A stretch of 64,000 nt of DNA from Leifsonia sp. SCN 70-46. Its GTDB lineage: Bacteria > Actinomycetota > Actinomycetes > Actinomycetales > Microbacteriaceae. Below are positions 44,089-52,213 of this stretch, in pieces (position 1 is the first letter of the stretch; each line of letters opens with the position of its first letter). The DNA is taken from NCBI GenBank assembly GCA_001725325.1, contig MEFY01000002.1, positions 1,987,559-2,051,558 of the forward strand, read 5' to 3'. The notes under the pieces were generated by a model. The model made no database searches. It had not been told where the DNA came from and saw only the letters and a list, made by a program, of their open reading frames with translations. Made by a program: the position numbers and the translations under genes.

Positions 44089-44714
44089 CGGGCGACGCCC
44101 TCACGGGCGACGAGTCCGTCGAGCTCCCGGAGTTCGACGCCCCGCCCGCCGACCCCGTCGCCCTCGTCGCGAGCTGGCTGCGGGACGCCCGGGCGCACGG
44201 TGTGCGAGAGCCCGGGTCGGCGACGCTCTCGACCGCCGACCTCGCCGGCCACGTCACAGCGCGCACGGTGAGCCTCAAGGGCGTCACGGCGGCGGGAGTG
44301 CTCTTCGGCACCTCCACCGTGAGCCTCAAAGCCCACCAGCTCGCCGAGAACCCGCGCGCCGCGCTCACCCTGTACTGGCGCGAGACGCTGCAGCAGCTCA
44401 AGGTCGAGGGCGTCGTGGAGCTCGGCGACGACGCCGAGTCGGACGCGCTGTTCTACGACCGACCTCGTGACGCGCAGGCCGCGACGGCCGTGTCGCGCCA
44501 GGGTTGGCGCCTGGAGGACGAGGACGCCCTGGCCGAGCGTGCCGCGGAACTCGCGGCCTCGGCCGAGCGCATCCCGCGGCCCGAGGACTGGCGCGCCCAC
44601 GTGCTCGTCCCCGACGTCGTGGAGTTCTGGCACGGCCGCACGAACCGCCTGCACCGCCGGCTGCGGTACGAGCTCGTCGAGGGGGAGTGGACCGCGTGGC
44701 GGGTGCAGCCCTGA
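44079..44714 (+). CDS. pdxH: Pyridoxamine 5'-phosphate oxidase
   Basis: This ~211-residue FMN enzyme shows T-A-R-T-V-S-L-K-G-V near residue 63 and the diagnostic C-terminal block V-E-F-W-H-G-R-T-N-R-L-H-R-R...W-x-x-x-R-V-Q-P. It oxidises pyridoxine or pyridoxamine phosphate to pyridoxal phosphate. GTG 44079 overlaps the TM2 gene stop. Other class IV PLP users in the window (pabC) would consume the product. Confidence 0.9.
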   Translation: MGVAGDALTGDESVELPEFDAPPADPVALVASWLRDARAHGVREPGSATLSTADLAGHVTARTVSLKGVTAAGVLFGTSTVSLKAHQLAENPRAALTLYWRETLQQLKVEGVVELGDDAESDALFYDRPRDAQAATAVSRQGWRLEDEDALAERAAELAASAERIPRPEDWRAHVLVPDVVEFWHGRTNRLHRRLRYELVEGEWTAWRVQP

Positions 44715-45190
44715 CCTATCCGGGCGTGGGCGGCACGCGCGACGGGTCGGTGCCGCCGGGGTTCCGGTGGGTGGCGCGCAGCGCGGTGGTCGGCCACGGC
44801 GACGAGGTCTTCGCGCGGGCGCGCACGGGCATCCTGAACTGGCAGATGCAGACGGGCAGCGGCATGGCCGTCGAGGGCGCGAGGACAGTGCAGCCCGGCG
44901 ACCGCGTGCGGCTCGCGATCCCGTTCGGGCCGCTGCGCGTGCAGGCCCCCGCCGAGGTCGTCTACGTCGTCGACGAGCCGGGGCGCGCGGGCTTCGCGTA
45001 CGGCACGCTGCCCGGGCATCCCGAGCGCGGCGAGGAGGCCTTCCTCGTCGAGCTCGCGGCCGACGGCACGGTCACGGCGTCCATCCGGGCGTTCTCTCGG
45101 CCCGCGAGCTGGTTCTGGTGGTGCGGATACCCGTTCCTGCGGCTCGCGCAGGAGCTGTACACGCGGCGCTACCTCAGGGCGCTGAGCTGA
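44696..45190 (+). CDS. DUF1990-family protein
   Basis: This ~164-residue protein has T-Y-P-G-V-G-G-T-R near the start, R-A-R-T-G-I-L-N-W-Q-M near 40 and F-A-Y-G-T-L-P-G-H-P-E-R-G-E-E-A-F near 105. These are the recognisable features of the DUF1990 family, which relates to plant UPF0548 proteins. No activity is established that I can cite. GTG 44696 has a GGGGGAG ribosome-binding site at 8-nt spacing inside the end of pdxH. The tail overlaps the convergent HAD gene by 17 bp. Confidence 0.8.
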   Translation: MAGAALTYPGVGGTRDGSVPPGFRWVARSAVVGHGDEVFARARTGILNWQMQTGSGMAVEGARTVQPGDRVRLAIPFGPLRVQAPAEVVYVVDEPGRAGFAYGTLPGHPERGEEAFLVELAADGTVTASIRAFSRPASWFWWCGYPFLRLAQELYTRRYLRALS

Positions 45191-45914
45191 CCTCGACGTC
45201 GGGGTTCTCGCCGAACTCCTCGGGCCCGACGTAGTCGGCGGCGGGCGTCGCGAGCGCCTCGATGGCGGCGACGACCTCGTCGAGGCCCGTCGTGAGCGAG
45301 TCCACGACCACGCGGGCGCTCGTCGCGCGCAGCTGCTCGGCGGAGTAGATGCCCGTCGCGACGGCGATGAAGGGGATTCCCGCCGAGTCGGCGGCGAGCC
45401 CGTCGTTGGGGGTGTCGCCGATGATGACGACGTCGTGCCCCGTGAGGGCGGCCCGGGCGCCGGCGGTGAGGTGGTGGCGCGTGGGCGACTCGTGGCCGAA
45501 GTAGGAGTGGTCCCAGTCGAAGTCCTCGGGGTCGTAGCCCGCGGCGAGGAGCTTGTAGCGCGCGCGGTTCGGGCCGTTGCCCGTGAGAAGCGCGTTCGAC
45601 CAGCCGCGGGCGGCGAACGCGGCGATCGCGGCATCCGCTCCCTCGCAGGCCTCGCGCACGTGCCCGCGCTCGTGCTGCTCGCGCGAGAGCACGTCGAGCT
45701 CGAAGAGCACGTCGCCCAGGCGCGCGGTGTCGAGGCCGTTGACCTCGAGCGCGGCGAGCAGCAGCTGGCCCTCCGTCATGCCGTGGGGGTCGGGCACCGG
45801 CACCGTGGGCCGCACGCCCGTGACGTGCTCGATGGAGTCGAGGTAGAGCACTCCCGCGCTCGGGGTGTTGTAGATCAGGGTCCCGTCGATGTCCCACAGG
45901 ATGAAGGTGCTCAT
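45174..45914 (-). CDS. HAD-superfamily phosphatase (Gph-like)
   Basis: This 246-residue hydrolase has motif I W-D-I-D-G-T-L (D8 nucleophile, D10), motif II L-L-T-G-N near residue 110 and motif IV I-I-G-D-T-P-N-D near 165, with a helical cap between ~18 and 90. It resembles phosphoglycolate-phosphatase-like HADs. The substrate cannot be assigned. It diverges from the Ddn-like gene at 45947. Confidence 0.9.
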   Translation of the reverse strand: MSTFILWDIDGTLIYNTPSAGVLYLDSIEHVTGVRPTVPVPDPHGMTEGQLLLAALEVNGLDTARLGDVLFELDVLSREQHERGHVREACEGADAAIAAFAARGWSNALLTGNGPNRARYKLLAAGYDPEDFDWDHSYFGHESPTRHHLTAGARAALTGHDVVIIGDTPNDGLAADSAGIPFIAVATGIYSAEQLRATSARVVVDSLTTGLDEVVAAIEALATPAADYVGPEEFGENPDVEVSSAP

Positions 45915-45934
45915 CCGTCCATCGTGTCAGATGG

Positions 45935-45940
45935 GAGAAT
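45935..45940 (+). promoter_or_regulatory. -10-like box of a leaderless promoter (Ddn-like gene)
   Basis: GAGAAT ends 6 nt before the ATG at 45947, with no Shine-Dalgarno. It is identical to the box before the YedK gene. Confidence 0.4.
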
Positions 45941-45946
45941 CGGAAC

Positions 45947-46417
45947 ATGAATCGAGACGGCCGGGCCCGCGTGGCGGCGTTCACCCGCACCCCGGCGCGC
46001 CACCTTCTGAAGGTCGTCATCACGCCCATGGACCGTGCGCTGTTCCGCATCACCGGCGGCCGCCTCAAGATGAGCGCCCCCGCGATGCCGTCGCTCATGC
46101 TCTTCACGACGGGCGCGAAGTCGGGAATCCGCCGCGAGTCGCCGCTCATCTGCTTCCCGCAGCACGACGGCACGTGGTTCATCGTCGGCAGCAACTTCGG
46201 CCTCGAGCAGCACCCCGCGTGGACGGCCAACCTCATCGCGAACCCCGCCGCCGAGATCCACTACCGGCGCGAGCTCATCCCGGTAACGGCCCGGCTCCTC
46301 GACGAGACCGAGACCGAGGCGGCCTGGCCCGTGCTCGAGGAGGCGTGGCCGGGCTACCGCGACTACGAGAAGACGGCGCTGCGGGCCATCCGCGTCTTCC
46401 GGCTCACGCGTGCCTAG
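45947..46417 (+). CDS. Deazaflavin (F420)-dependent nitroreductase-family protein
   Basis: This 156-residue protein of the Ddn/FDOR family contains L-M-L-F-T-T-G-A-K-S-G near residue 50, I-V-G-S-N-F-G near 80 and H-P-A-W-T-A-N-L-I-A-N-P (~88-99), the cofactor-binding split-barrel features. It may reduce quinones or nitro compounds with F420H2. Some relatives use FMN instead. The stop overlaps the GTG of hemW by 8 nt. Confidence 0.87.
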   Translation: MNRDGRARVAAFTRTPARHLLKVVITPMDRALFRITGGRLKMSAPAMPSLMLFTTGAKSGIRRESPLICFPQHDGTWFIVGSNFGLEQHPAWTANLIANPAAEIHYRRELIPVTARLLDETETEAAWPVLEEAWPGYRDYEKTALRAIRVFRLTRA

Positions 46418-47636
46418 CGCGCTGCCGATCGCCGATCCGGCCCCGCTCGACGGGCTGCTGCCGGCGAGCGTCGCGGAGGGCGCGTCCGACCGCAACTTCG
46501 GCGTGTACGTGCACGTGCCGTTCTGCCGCGTGCGCTGCGGCTACTGCGACTTCAACACCTACACGAGCGACGAGCTGCGGGGCGCCAAGCGGTCGGACTA
46601 CGCGTCGCAGGCGATCGCCGAGGTCGCGCTCGCCGACGGCGTCATGCGCGCGGCCGGGATGCCCGCCCGCCCGGTCTCGACGGTGTTCTTCGGCGGCGGA
46701 ACCCCCACGCTCCTGCCCGCGTCCGACCTCGCCGCAATGCTGCGCTCGGTCGTCGACACGTGGACGCTCGCCGCCGGTGCGGAGGTCACGACCGAGGCGA
46801 ACCCCGACTCCGTCGACCTCGACTACCTGCTCGCCCTGCGCGCGGCGGGCTTCACGCGCGTGAGCTTCGGCATGCAGTCGGCGGTGCCGCACGTGCTCGC
46901 GACCCTCGAGCGCACGCACGACCCCGAGCGCATCCCGCTCGTCGTGCGGTGGGCGCGCGAGGCGGGGCTCCAGGTGAGCCTCGACCTCATCTACGGCACG
47001 CCGGGGGAGTCGCTCGCAGACTGGGAGGCGTCGCTCGACCAGGCGCTCGCGCAGCAGCCCGACCACATCTCCGCCTACGCCCTCATCGTCGAGGACGGCA
47101 CGAAGCTCGCCGCCCAGATCCGCCGCGGGGATGTCGCGATGCCCGACGACGACTTGCAGGCCGACATGTACGAGCGCGCGGAGCAGAAGCTGCGCGACGC
47201 AGGCTTCGAGTGGTACGAGGTGTCGAACTGGGCGCGGGCCCCCGAGTTCCGCAGCGACCACAACCTCGGCTACTGGGTGGGCCACGACTGGTGGGGCGTC
47301 GGTCCCGGTGCGCACAGCCACGTCGGCGGCGTGCGCTGGTGGAACGTCAAGCACCCCGCTGCCTACGCGGACCGCATCGCGGCGGGGCACTCTCCCGCGG
47401 CCGGGCGCGAGACGCTCGACGCCGAGACGCGGCGCGTCGAGTCTGTGCTGCTGCGCACGCGCGTGCGCGAGGGGTTTCCGATCGGGGAGCTCGCGGCGTC
47501 GGGCCGCACGGCCGTGGCCGGCCTCATCGCCGACGAGCTCGTTGACGCGCGCGCGGCGATCGCGGGCCGCATCGAGCTCACCCTGCGCGGGCGCCTGCTC
47601 GCCGACGCCGTCGTGCGGCGGCTCCTCAACGACTGA
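46410..47636 (+). CDS. hemW: HemW-type radical SAM haem chaperone
   Basis: This 408-residue radical SAM protein has V-P-F-C-R-V-R-C-G-Y-C-D-F with C39, C43 and C46 for the 4Fe-4S cluster, F-G-G-G-T-P-T near residue 92 and S-x-G-M-Q-S near 150. It lacks the extra N-terminal residues of the true coproporphyrinogen dehydrogenase HemN, which favours HemW, a haem-trafficking protein commonly found between lepA and hrcA. The start is GTG. Confidence 0.92.
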   Translation: MPSALPIADPAPLDGLLPASVAEGASDRNFGVYVHVPFCRVRCGYCDFNTYTSDELRGAKRSDYASQAIAEVALADGVMRAAGMPARPVSTVFFGGGTPTLLPASDLAAMLRSVVDTWTLAAGAEVTTEANPDSVDLDYLLALRAAGFTRVSFGMQSAVPHVLATLERTHDPERIPLVVRWAREAGLQVSLDLIYGTPGESLADWEASLDQALAQQPDHISAYALIVEDGTKLAAQIRRGDVAMPDDDLQADMYERAEQKLRDAGFEWYEVSNWARAPEFRSDHNLGYWVGHDWWGVGPGAHSHVGGVRWWNVKHPAAYADRIAAGHSPAAGRETLDAETRRVESVLLRTRVREGFPIGELAASGRTAVAGLIADELVDARAAIAGRIELTLRGRLLADAVVRRLLND

Positions 47637-47662
47637 GGGCCCCCGGCGAACCGGGGGCCCTC
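47635..47662. terminator. Terminator hairpin after hemW
   Basis: GAGGGCCCCCGG (47635-47646) pairs perfectly with 47651-47662 around a CGAA loop. It lies between convergent genes and overlaps the hemW stop codon. Confidence 0.85.
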
Positions 47663-47674
47663 AGCGCTACGCGA

Positions 47675-48064
47675 CTACTTGATGAGGCGGATGGCGAACG
47701 GGTAGCGGTACGCGACGCCGTCCTTGGCCTTGACGAAGGCGAGGATCGAGAAGATCACGCCGACGAGCCAGATGATCCACGACAGGCCGAAGAGCAGGCT
47801 GCCGATGCCGAACGTCACGACCGTGAGGATCGACGCGATGATGAACAGCGCGACCTGGGCGATGACGAGCGTGATCTGGAAGTTCAGCGCCTCCTTGGCC
47901 TCCTGGTTCGTGAACGAACCGCGGTCCTTGAAGACGAGCCAGATGATGAGCGACGGGAGGAAGCTCAGGATGCCGCCCAGGTGGGCGAACGACGCCCACT
48001 GGCGGTCTTCGGCCTCGCTGAGCGGAGCCGCGGGAGCGGCGGCGGGGGGAGGAGTAGCAGACAT
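47675..48064 (-). CDS. DUF4870-family small membrane protein
   Basis: This 129-residue protein has an Ala/Pro-rich N-terminus, then D-R-Q-W-A-S-F-A-H-L-G-G-I near residue 20, F-T-N-Q-E-A-K-E-A-L-N-F-Q-I-T near 55 and three to four hydrophobic helices. This is typical of DUF4870. The function is unknown. I chose the ATG with the AAAGG ribosome-binding site over an upstream start. Possible TTGCAC and TAGCTT promoter elements lie ~80 bp further up. Confidence 0.82.
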   Translation of the reverse strand: MSATPPPAAAPAAPLSEAEDRQWASFAHLGGILSFLPSLIIWLVFKDRGSFTNQEAKEALNFQITLVIAQVALFIIASILTVVTFGIGSLLFGLSWIIWLVGVIFSILAFVKAKDGVAYRYPFAIRLIK

Positions 48065-48197
48065 TGTCGTGCCTTTCAGTGGGGTGATCGTTCGTCTGTG
48101 CTGCAAGTAAGTCGACCCCGAGGGGTACTGACACAAGCTAGTGCCTGATCTCGCGCGCGTGCAACGGTTTGGTCACGGCGTGTCACACGGTGTGTCG

Positions 48198-48887
48198 TCA
48201 GCCCGCGAGCGGCGCGACCGCGGCCGTCGAGGCGACGATGCTCACGACGATGAGGGCGGCGACGGCGACCTCCGCGTAGCCGATCACGAGGCCCGCGGTG
48301 GCCGTCGACCAGCCGTTCTCCCCGGTGCGGCGGATGCGGGCGCGCGCGAGGTGCCCGAAGACGATGCCGAGCACTCCGCCGAGCACGCCGAACCACAGCG
48401 CGAGCGTCGCGAGGGGGGCCGTGGCATCCTCGTCGTCGGTGTCGCGGTCGAGCACGGCGAGCAGCTCGCGCCGCTTGGCCGCCGCGTCGGCACCCACGAA
48501 CGGGATCGCCCACGGGTACCGCCAGGTGCCCCCGCGCCACAGCCGGATGCCCGCCCACACGGCGAACACGGCGCCGACGGCCCACGGCAGCAGCAGCATC
48601 CACTGCAGCACGCTCACGGCCGCGAACGCCCCGACACGGAACAGGAACGACGTGAGCACGACGTCGGCGATGACGCACACGACGAGCAGCGCGCCGAGCG
48701 TGAGCTGCCAGTTGAGGGCGATGCGGGCCTCCTCGGCCGTGCGCTCGTCGTGGTCGCGCAGCACGACGAACATCGCGAGGGGCGGCACGACCCCGAGCAC
48801 GCCCGAGGCGTGGGCGGTGATGCCGAGGATGCGCGCCTCGCGGTCTGCCGAGGGCGTCGTCTGCAGTGCGGGGTGCGCGAGGGCCAT
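48198..48887 (-). CDS. Membrane protein fusing DUF4870-like and DUF4190-like parts
   Basis: This 229-residue protein has an N-terminal half like its neighbour (A-H-A-S-G-V-L-G-V-V-P-P...R-I-A-L-N-W-Q-L-T, DUF4870 pattern). Its C-terminal half is of DUF4190 type (L-W-F-G-V-L-G-G-V-L-G-I-V-F-G-H-L-A-R-A-R-I, from residue ~160). About six hydrophobic segments are present. The start is placed at the ATG at 48887 because a TACCGT box lies 7 nt upstream; a GTG nine bases earlier is less likely. The function is unknown. Confidence 0.75.
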   Translation of the reverse strand: MALAHPALQTTPSADREARILGITAHASGVLGVVPPLAMFVVLRDHDERTAEEARIALNWQLTLGALLVVCVIADVVLTSFLFRVGAFAAVSVLQWMLLLPWAVGAVFAVWAGIRLWRGGTWRYPWAIPFVGADAAAKRRELLAVLDRDTDDEDATAPLATLALWFGVLGGVLGIVFGHLARARIRRTGENGWSTATAGLVIGYAEVAVAALIVVSIVASTAAVAPLAG

Positions 48888-48894
48888 GGCGTTC

Positions 48895-48900
48895 ACGGTA
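48895..48900 (-). promoter_or_regulatory. -10 box of a leaderless promoter (DUF4870/DUF4190 gene)
   Basis: On the minus strand, TACCGT ends 7 nt before the ATG at 48887. It decides between two possible starts for this gene. Confidence 0.5.
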
Positions 48901-48955
48901 GCGGCGCGGAATGCCCGTGCCGTGAGCGGGCGCGGCGCGGCGTGTCACGGTAGCA

Positions 48956-48982
48956 TTGGCAGTCAGCGTTATTGAGTGCTAA
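48956..48982. promoter_or_regulatory. CIRCE element (HrcA operator)
   Basis: TTGGCAGTC, a 9-nt spacer, then GAGTGCTAA. The right arm matches the CIRCE consensus at 9/9 and the left at 7/9 (consensus TTAGCACTC). It ends 20 bp before hrcA and follows a TAGCAT hexamer (48951-48956) that may be the -10 box. HrcA should repress its own operon here. Confidence 0.85.
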
Positions 48983-49002
48983 CGGCGGAGGGCGGTGTCG
49001 AG

Positions 49003-50025
49003 ATGGTGTCGGAGCGTGGCCTCGAGGTGCTGCGCGTGATCGTGCAGGACTATGTCGCGTCGCGCGAGCCCGTGGGCTCCAAGTCGATAGTCGACAGGCA
49101 CTCCTTCGGCGTCTCCGCCGCGACGATCCGCAACGACATGGCCCTGCTCGAGGACGAGGAGCTCATCGTCGCGCCCCACACGTCGTCGGGCCGCGTGCCC
49201 ACCGACAAGGGCTACCGGGTGTTCGTCGACCAGCTCGCCGACCTCCGCCCCCTGAGCGGGGCCCAGCGCCAGGCCATCGAGGCGTTCCTCGGGCAGTCGG
49301 CCGACCTCGACGACGTGCTCGCGCGCACCGTGCGCCTGCTCTCGCAGCTCACGCACCAGGTCGCGCTCGTGCAGTACCCCTCACTCGCGACCTCGCGCGT
49401 GCGCCACATCGAGCTCGTGACCCTCGCCCCCACGCGCATCATGACCGTGCTCATCACCGACTCGGGCCGGGTCGAGCAGCGCCAGTTCGACCTCGCGGCG
49501 CCCATGGGCGAGGCGCTCGCGGGCGACCTGCGCTCGAAGCTCAACGCCGCGCTCGGCGGCCTCGGGCTCACGGATGCCGCCGCACGCCTGCGCACGTTCG
49601 CCGACGAGTTCCCCGTCGAGCACCGCGCCGCCGTCGCGCAGGTCGTCGCCTCGCTCTCGGAGCAGGTGTTCGCCAACCGGCAGGACAAGCTCGTGCTCGC
49701 GGGCACCGCGAACCTCGCCCGCACGGAGGAGGACTTCTCCGGCAGCATCTTCCCCGTGCTCGAGGCCATCGAGGAGCAGGTGACCCTCCTGCGCCTCTTC
49801 GGCGAGATGGAGGTCGACCTCGGCGGCGTCTCGGCGCGCATCGGCCGGGAGAACGCGACGTTCGGCCTCGGCGAGACGTCGGTCGTGACGAGCGGGTACT
49901 CGTCCTCGGGGGGAAGCGTGGCGCGCCTCGGGGTGTTGGGCCCCACGCGCATGGATTACTCGAACAACATGGCCGCGGTCAGGGCGGTAGCCCGCTACCT
50001 CTCCCGGCTGCTCGGTGAGGAATAA
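49003..50025 (+). CDS. hrcA: Heat-shock repressor HrcA
   Basis: This 340-residue repressor has an N-terminal winged helix ([14 protein letters not shown]...P-V-G-S-K, then [14 protein letters not shown]) and a C-terminal GAF-like domain ending G-P-T-R-M-D-Y. It binds CIRCE with help from GroEL and represses chaperone genes. ATG 49003 has a GGAGGG ribosome-binding site. The earlier in-frame GTG at 48976 lies inside the CIRCE and is unlikely. dnaJ follows after 8 nt. Confidence 0.95.
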   Translation: MVSERGLEVLRVIVQDYVASREPVGSKSIVDRHSFGVSAATIRNDMALLEDEELIVAPHTSSGRVPTDKGYRVFVDQLADLRPLSGAQRQAIEAFLGQSADLDDVLARTVRLLSQLTHQVALVQYPSLATSRVRHIELVTLAPTRIMTVLITDSGRVEQRQFDLAAPMGEALAGDLRSKLNAALGGLGLTDAAARLRTFADEFPVEHRAAVAQVVASLSEQVFANRQDKLVLAGTANLARTEEDFSGSIFPVLEAIEEQVTLLRLFGEMEVDLGGVSARIGRENATFGLGETSVVTSGYSSSGGSVARLGVLGPTRMDYSNNMAAVRAVARYLSRLLGEE

Positions 50026-50033
50026 GAACAACA

Positions 50034-51131
50034 GTGGCTGACCATTACGAGGTGCTCGGTGTCGACCGCGGCGCCACCCCCGACGAGATCAAGAAGGCGT
50101 ACCGCCGGCTCGCGAGGGAGCTCCACCCCGACGTGAACCCGAGCGCGGACGCATCCGAGCGCTTCAAGGCCGTCACGCACGCCTACGACGTGCTGAGCGA
50201 CCCCCAGCAGCGGCAGCAGTACGACCTCGGCCCCCAGCAGGGCTTCGGGGGCGCCAACTTCGGCTTCGGCGACATCTTCGAGACGTTCTTCGGGGGCGGC
50301 GGCCGGCAGAGCGGTCCGCGGTCGCGCCGCGAGCGCGGCCAAGACGCACTCGTGCGCGTCGAGCTCGACCTCGACGAGGTCATCTTCGGCACCAAGCGCG
50401 ACCTCGAGGTCAACACGGCGGTGCTGTGCGAGACGTGCCAGGGCTCGTGCTGCGTCCCCGGCACCTCGCCCGTCACGTGCGACATCTGCCAGGGCACCGG
50501 CCAGATCCAGCGCACCATGCGCAGCCTGCTCGGCAACGTCGTCACCTCGAACCCGTGCGGCACGTGCCGCGGCTACGGCACGATCATCGCCAACCCGTGC
50601 GTCACGTGCGCGGGCCAGGGCCGCGTGCGCGCCGCGCGCACGATCCCCGTCGACATCCCCGCGGGCGTCGAGACGGGCCTGCGCCTGCAGATGCCCGGCC
50701 AGGGCGAGGTCGGCCCCGCGGGCGGCCCCAACGGCGACCTCTTCCTCGAGATGAAGGTGCGCCACCACGAGACGTTCAGCCGCAACGGCGACGACCTGCT
50801 CGCCACGATCGAGGTGCAGATGGTCGACGCCATCCTGGGCACGCGCACGACGCTCAAGGGCCTCGACGGCGACGTGTCCGTCGAGATCAAGGCGGGCACG
50901 CAGAGCGCGGAGGTCATCACGATCAAAGACCGCGGCATCACGCACCTGCGCGGCTCGGGCCGCGGAGACCTGCGGATCGGCGTGCAGGTCGTGACCCCCA
51001 CGAAGCTCAACGGCAAGGAGCAGGAGCTCATCAAGCAGCTCGCCGCCGCCCGCAAGCAGACCGAGCCGCACTTCGCCCACTTCCAGCAGGGGCTCTTCGC
51101 CAAGCTGCGCGACAGGTTCCTCGGGCTGTAG
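50034..51131 (+). CDS. dnaJ: Chaperone DnaJ (second, HrcA-linked type)
   Basis: This 365-residue co-chaperone has a J domain with H-P-D (31-33), a Gly/Phe-rich linker and four C-x-x-C-x-G zinc repeats from C132 (C-E-T-C, C-D-I-C, C-G-T-C, C-V-T-C). The substrate-binding C-terminal domains follow. It stimulates DnaK ATPase and delivers unfolded clients. The first repeat reads C-Q-G-S-C-C-V-P, with two extra cysteines where Gly-Ala is usual. The start is GTG. The last base of its stop is the first base of rsmE. Confidence 0.95.
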   Translation: MADHYEVLGVDRGATPDEIKKAYRRLARELHPDVNPSADASERFKAVTHAYDVLSDPQQRQQYDLGPQQGFGGANFGFGDIFETFFGGGGRQSGPRSRRERGQDALVRVELDLDEVIFGTKRDLEVNTAVLCETCQGSCCVPGTSPVTCDICQGTGQIQRTMRSLLGNVVTSNPCGTCRGYGTIIANPCVTCAGQGRVRAARTIPVDIPAGVETGLRLQMPGQGEVGPAGGPNGDLFLEMKVRHHETFSRNGDDLLATIEVQMVDAILGTRTTLKGLDGDVSVEIKAGTQSAEVITIKDRGITHLRGSGRGDLRIGVQVVTPTKLNGKEQELIKQLAAARKQTEPHFAHFQQGLFAKLRDRFLGL

Positions 51132-51859
51132 TGGCGCACTTCTACCTCTCCGACGAGCTCGAGACCGCCGCCGTGGGCGACCGCGTCGCGATCGGCGGCG
51201 CCGAGGCCCGGCATGCCGTGACCGTGAGCCGCCTCGCGGTGGGCGAGACCGTCGCGATCGGCAACGGGTCGGGGCTCGTCGTGAGCGGTCCCGTCGTGAC
51301 CGCAGAGCACGCGGAGCTCGCGATCACTGTCGAGTCGGTCGAGGAGTCCCCGCGGCGCACGCCCGCGGTGTTCCTCGCGCAGGCGCTCGCCAAGAACGAC
51401 CGCGACGAGCTCGCCGTGCAGGCGGCCACCGAGCTGGGCGTCGACGGGGTCATCCCGTGGACCGCAGCGCGCAGCATCTCCCGCTGGGAGGGGGCGAAGG
51501 TCGCCAAGGGACGCGACCGCTGGAGCGCCGTCGTGCGCGAGGCGAGCAAGCAGAGCCTGCGCGCGTGGGTGCCCGACGTGCTCGACCTCGTCACGACCAA
51601 GCAGCTCGCGCGCCTGGCCGAGGGCGCCAGGATGCTCGTGCTCGAGCCCACGGCGCAGCACACACTCGCCGAGCTCGAGCTCGGCGACGACGACCTCATC
51701 GTCGTCGTCGGACCGGAGGGCGGGGTGTCGCCGCAGGAGCTGGAGTCCCTCGCCGCGGCCGGCGCATCCCTCGTCAGGCTGGGCGACGAGGTGCTGCGCA
51801 CCTCGACCGCGGGGCCGGCCGCTCTCGCGGTGCTCAACGTCAAGCTCGGCAGATGGTGA
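51131..51859 (+). CDS. rsmE: 16S rRNA (uracil1498-N3)-methyltransferase
   Basis: This 242-residue SPOUT-class methyltransferase has an N-terminal PUA-like domain (H-F-Y-L-S...A-R-H-A-V-T-V-S-R-L) and a knotted C-terminal domain with V-G-P-E-G-G-V-S near residue 195 and L-G-D-E-V-L-R-T-S-T-A near 216. These are the SAM-binding knot motifs. It methylates U1498 in the decoding region of 16S rRNA. It starts at GTG 51131 inside the dnaJ stop codon (TAGTG). Confidence 0.94.
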   Translation: MAHFYLSDELETAAVGDRVAIGGAEARHAVTVSRLAVGETVAIGNGSGLVVSGPVVTAEHAELAITVESVEESPRRTPAVFLAQALAKNDRDELAVQAATELGVDGVIPWTAARSISRWEGAKVAKGRDRWSAVVREASKQSLRAWVPDVLDLVTTKQLARLAEGARMLVLEPTAQHTLAELELGDDDLIVVVGPEGGVSPQELESLAAAGASLVRLGDEVLRTSTAGPAALAVLNVKLGRW

Positions 51860-51871
51860 GAAACTAGCTCT

Positions 51872-52213
51872 ATGACGTCGATATTCACGCGCATAGTCGC
51901 CCGCGAGATCCCCGCGGAGATCGTGTTCGAGAACGACCGCGTCATCGCGTTCAAGGACATCGCCCCGCAGGCCCCCGTGCACCTCCTCGTCGTGCCCAAG
52001 ACCGAGGAGTACGAGAACGTCGCGCAGCTCGCCGAGGGCGACCCCGCCCTGCTCGCCGAGCTCGTCGCGACAGCCTCGGCGCTCGCCGCCGAGCACGCCA
52101 ACGGCGAGTACCGCCTCATCTTCAACAGCGGCCCCAGCGCGGGCCAGACCGTGTTCCACGTGCACGCGCACGTGCTGAGCGGTCACATCACGGAAGGTTC
52201 CCTTGGCTTCTGA
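51872..52213 (+). CDS. HIT-family (histidine triad) nucleotide-binding protein
   Basis: This 113-residue protein ends with the H-V-H-A-H-V triad after N-S-G-P-S-A-G-Q-T-V-F, and starts with I-F-T-R-I-V-A-R-E-I-P-A-E. It is a HinT-like purine nucleoside phosphoramidase. It overlaps phoH by 11 nt and belongs to the hrcA-era transcription unit. Confidence 0.95.
   Translation: MTSIFTRIVAREIPAEIVFENDRVIAFKDIAPQAPVHLLVVPKTEEYENVAQLAEGDPALLAELVATASALAAEHANGEYRLIFNSGPSAGQTVFHVHAHVLSGHITEGSLGF

Noticed and set aside
48976-49002. GTG start for hrcA at 48976
   Set aside because: It lies inside the CIRCE right arm and ahead of the GGAGGG ribosome-binding site. The ATG at 49003 has correct spacing.
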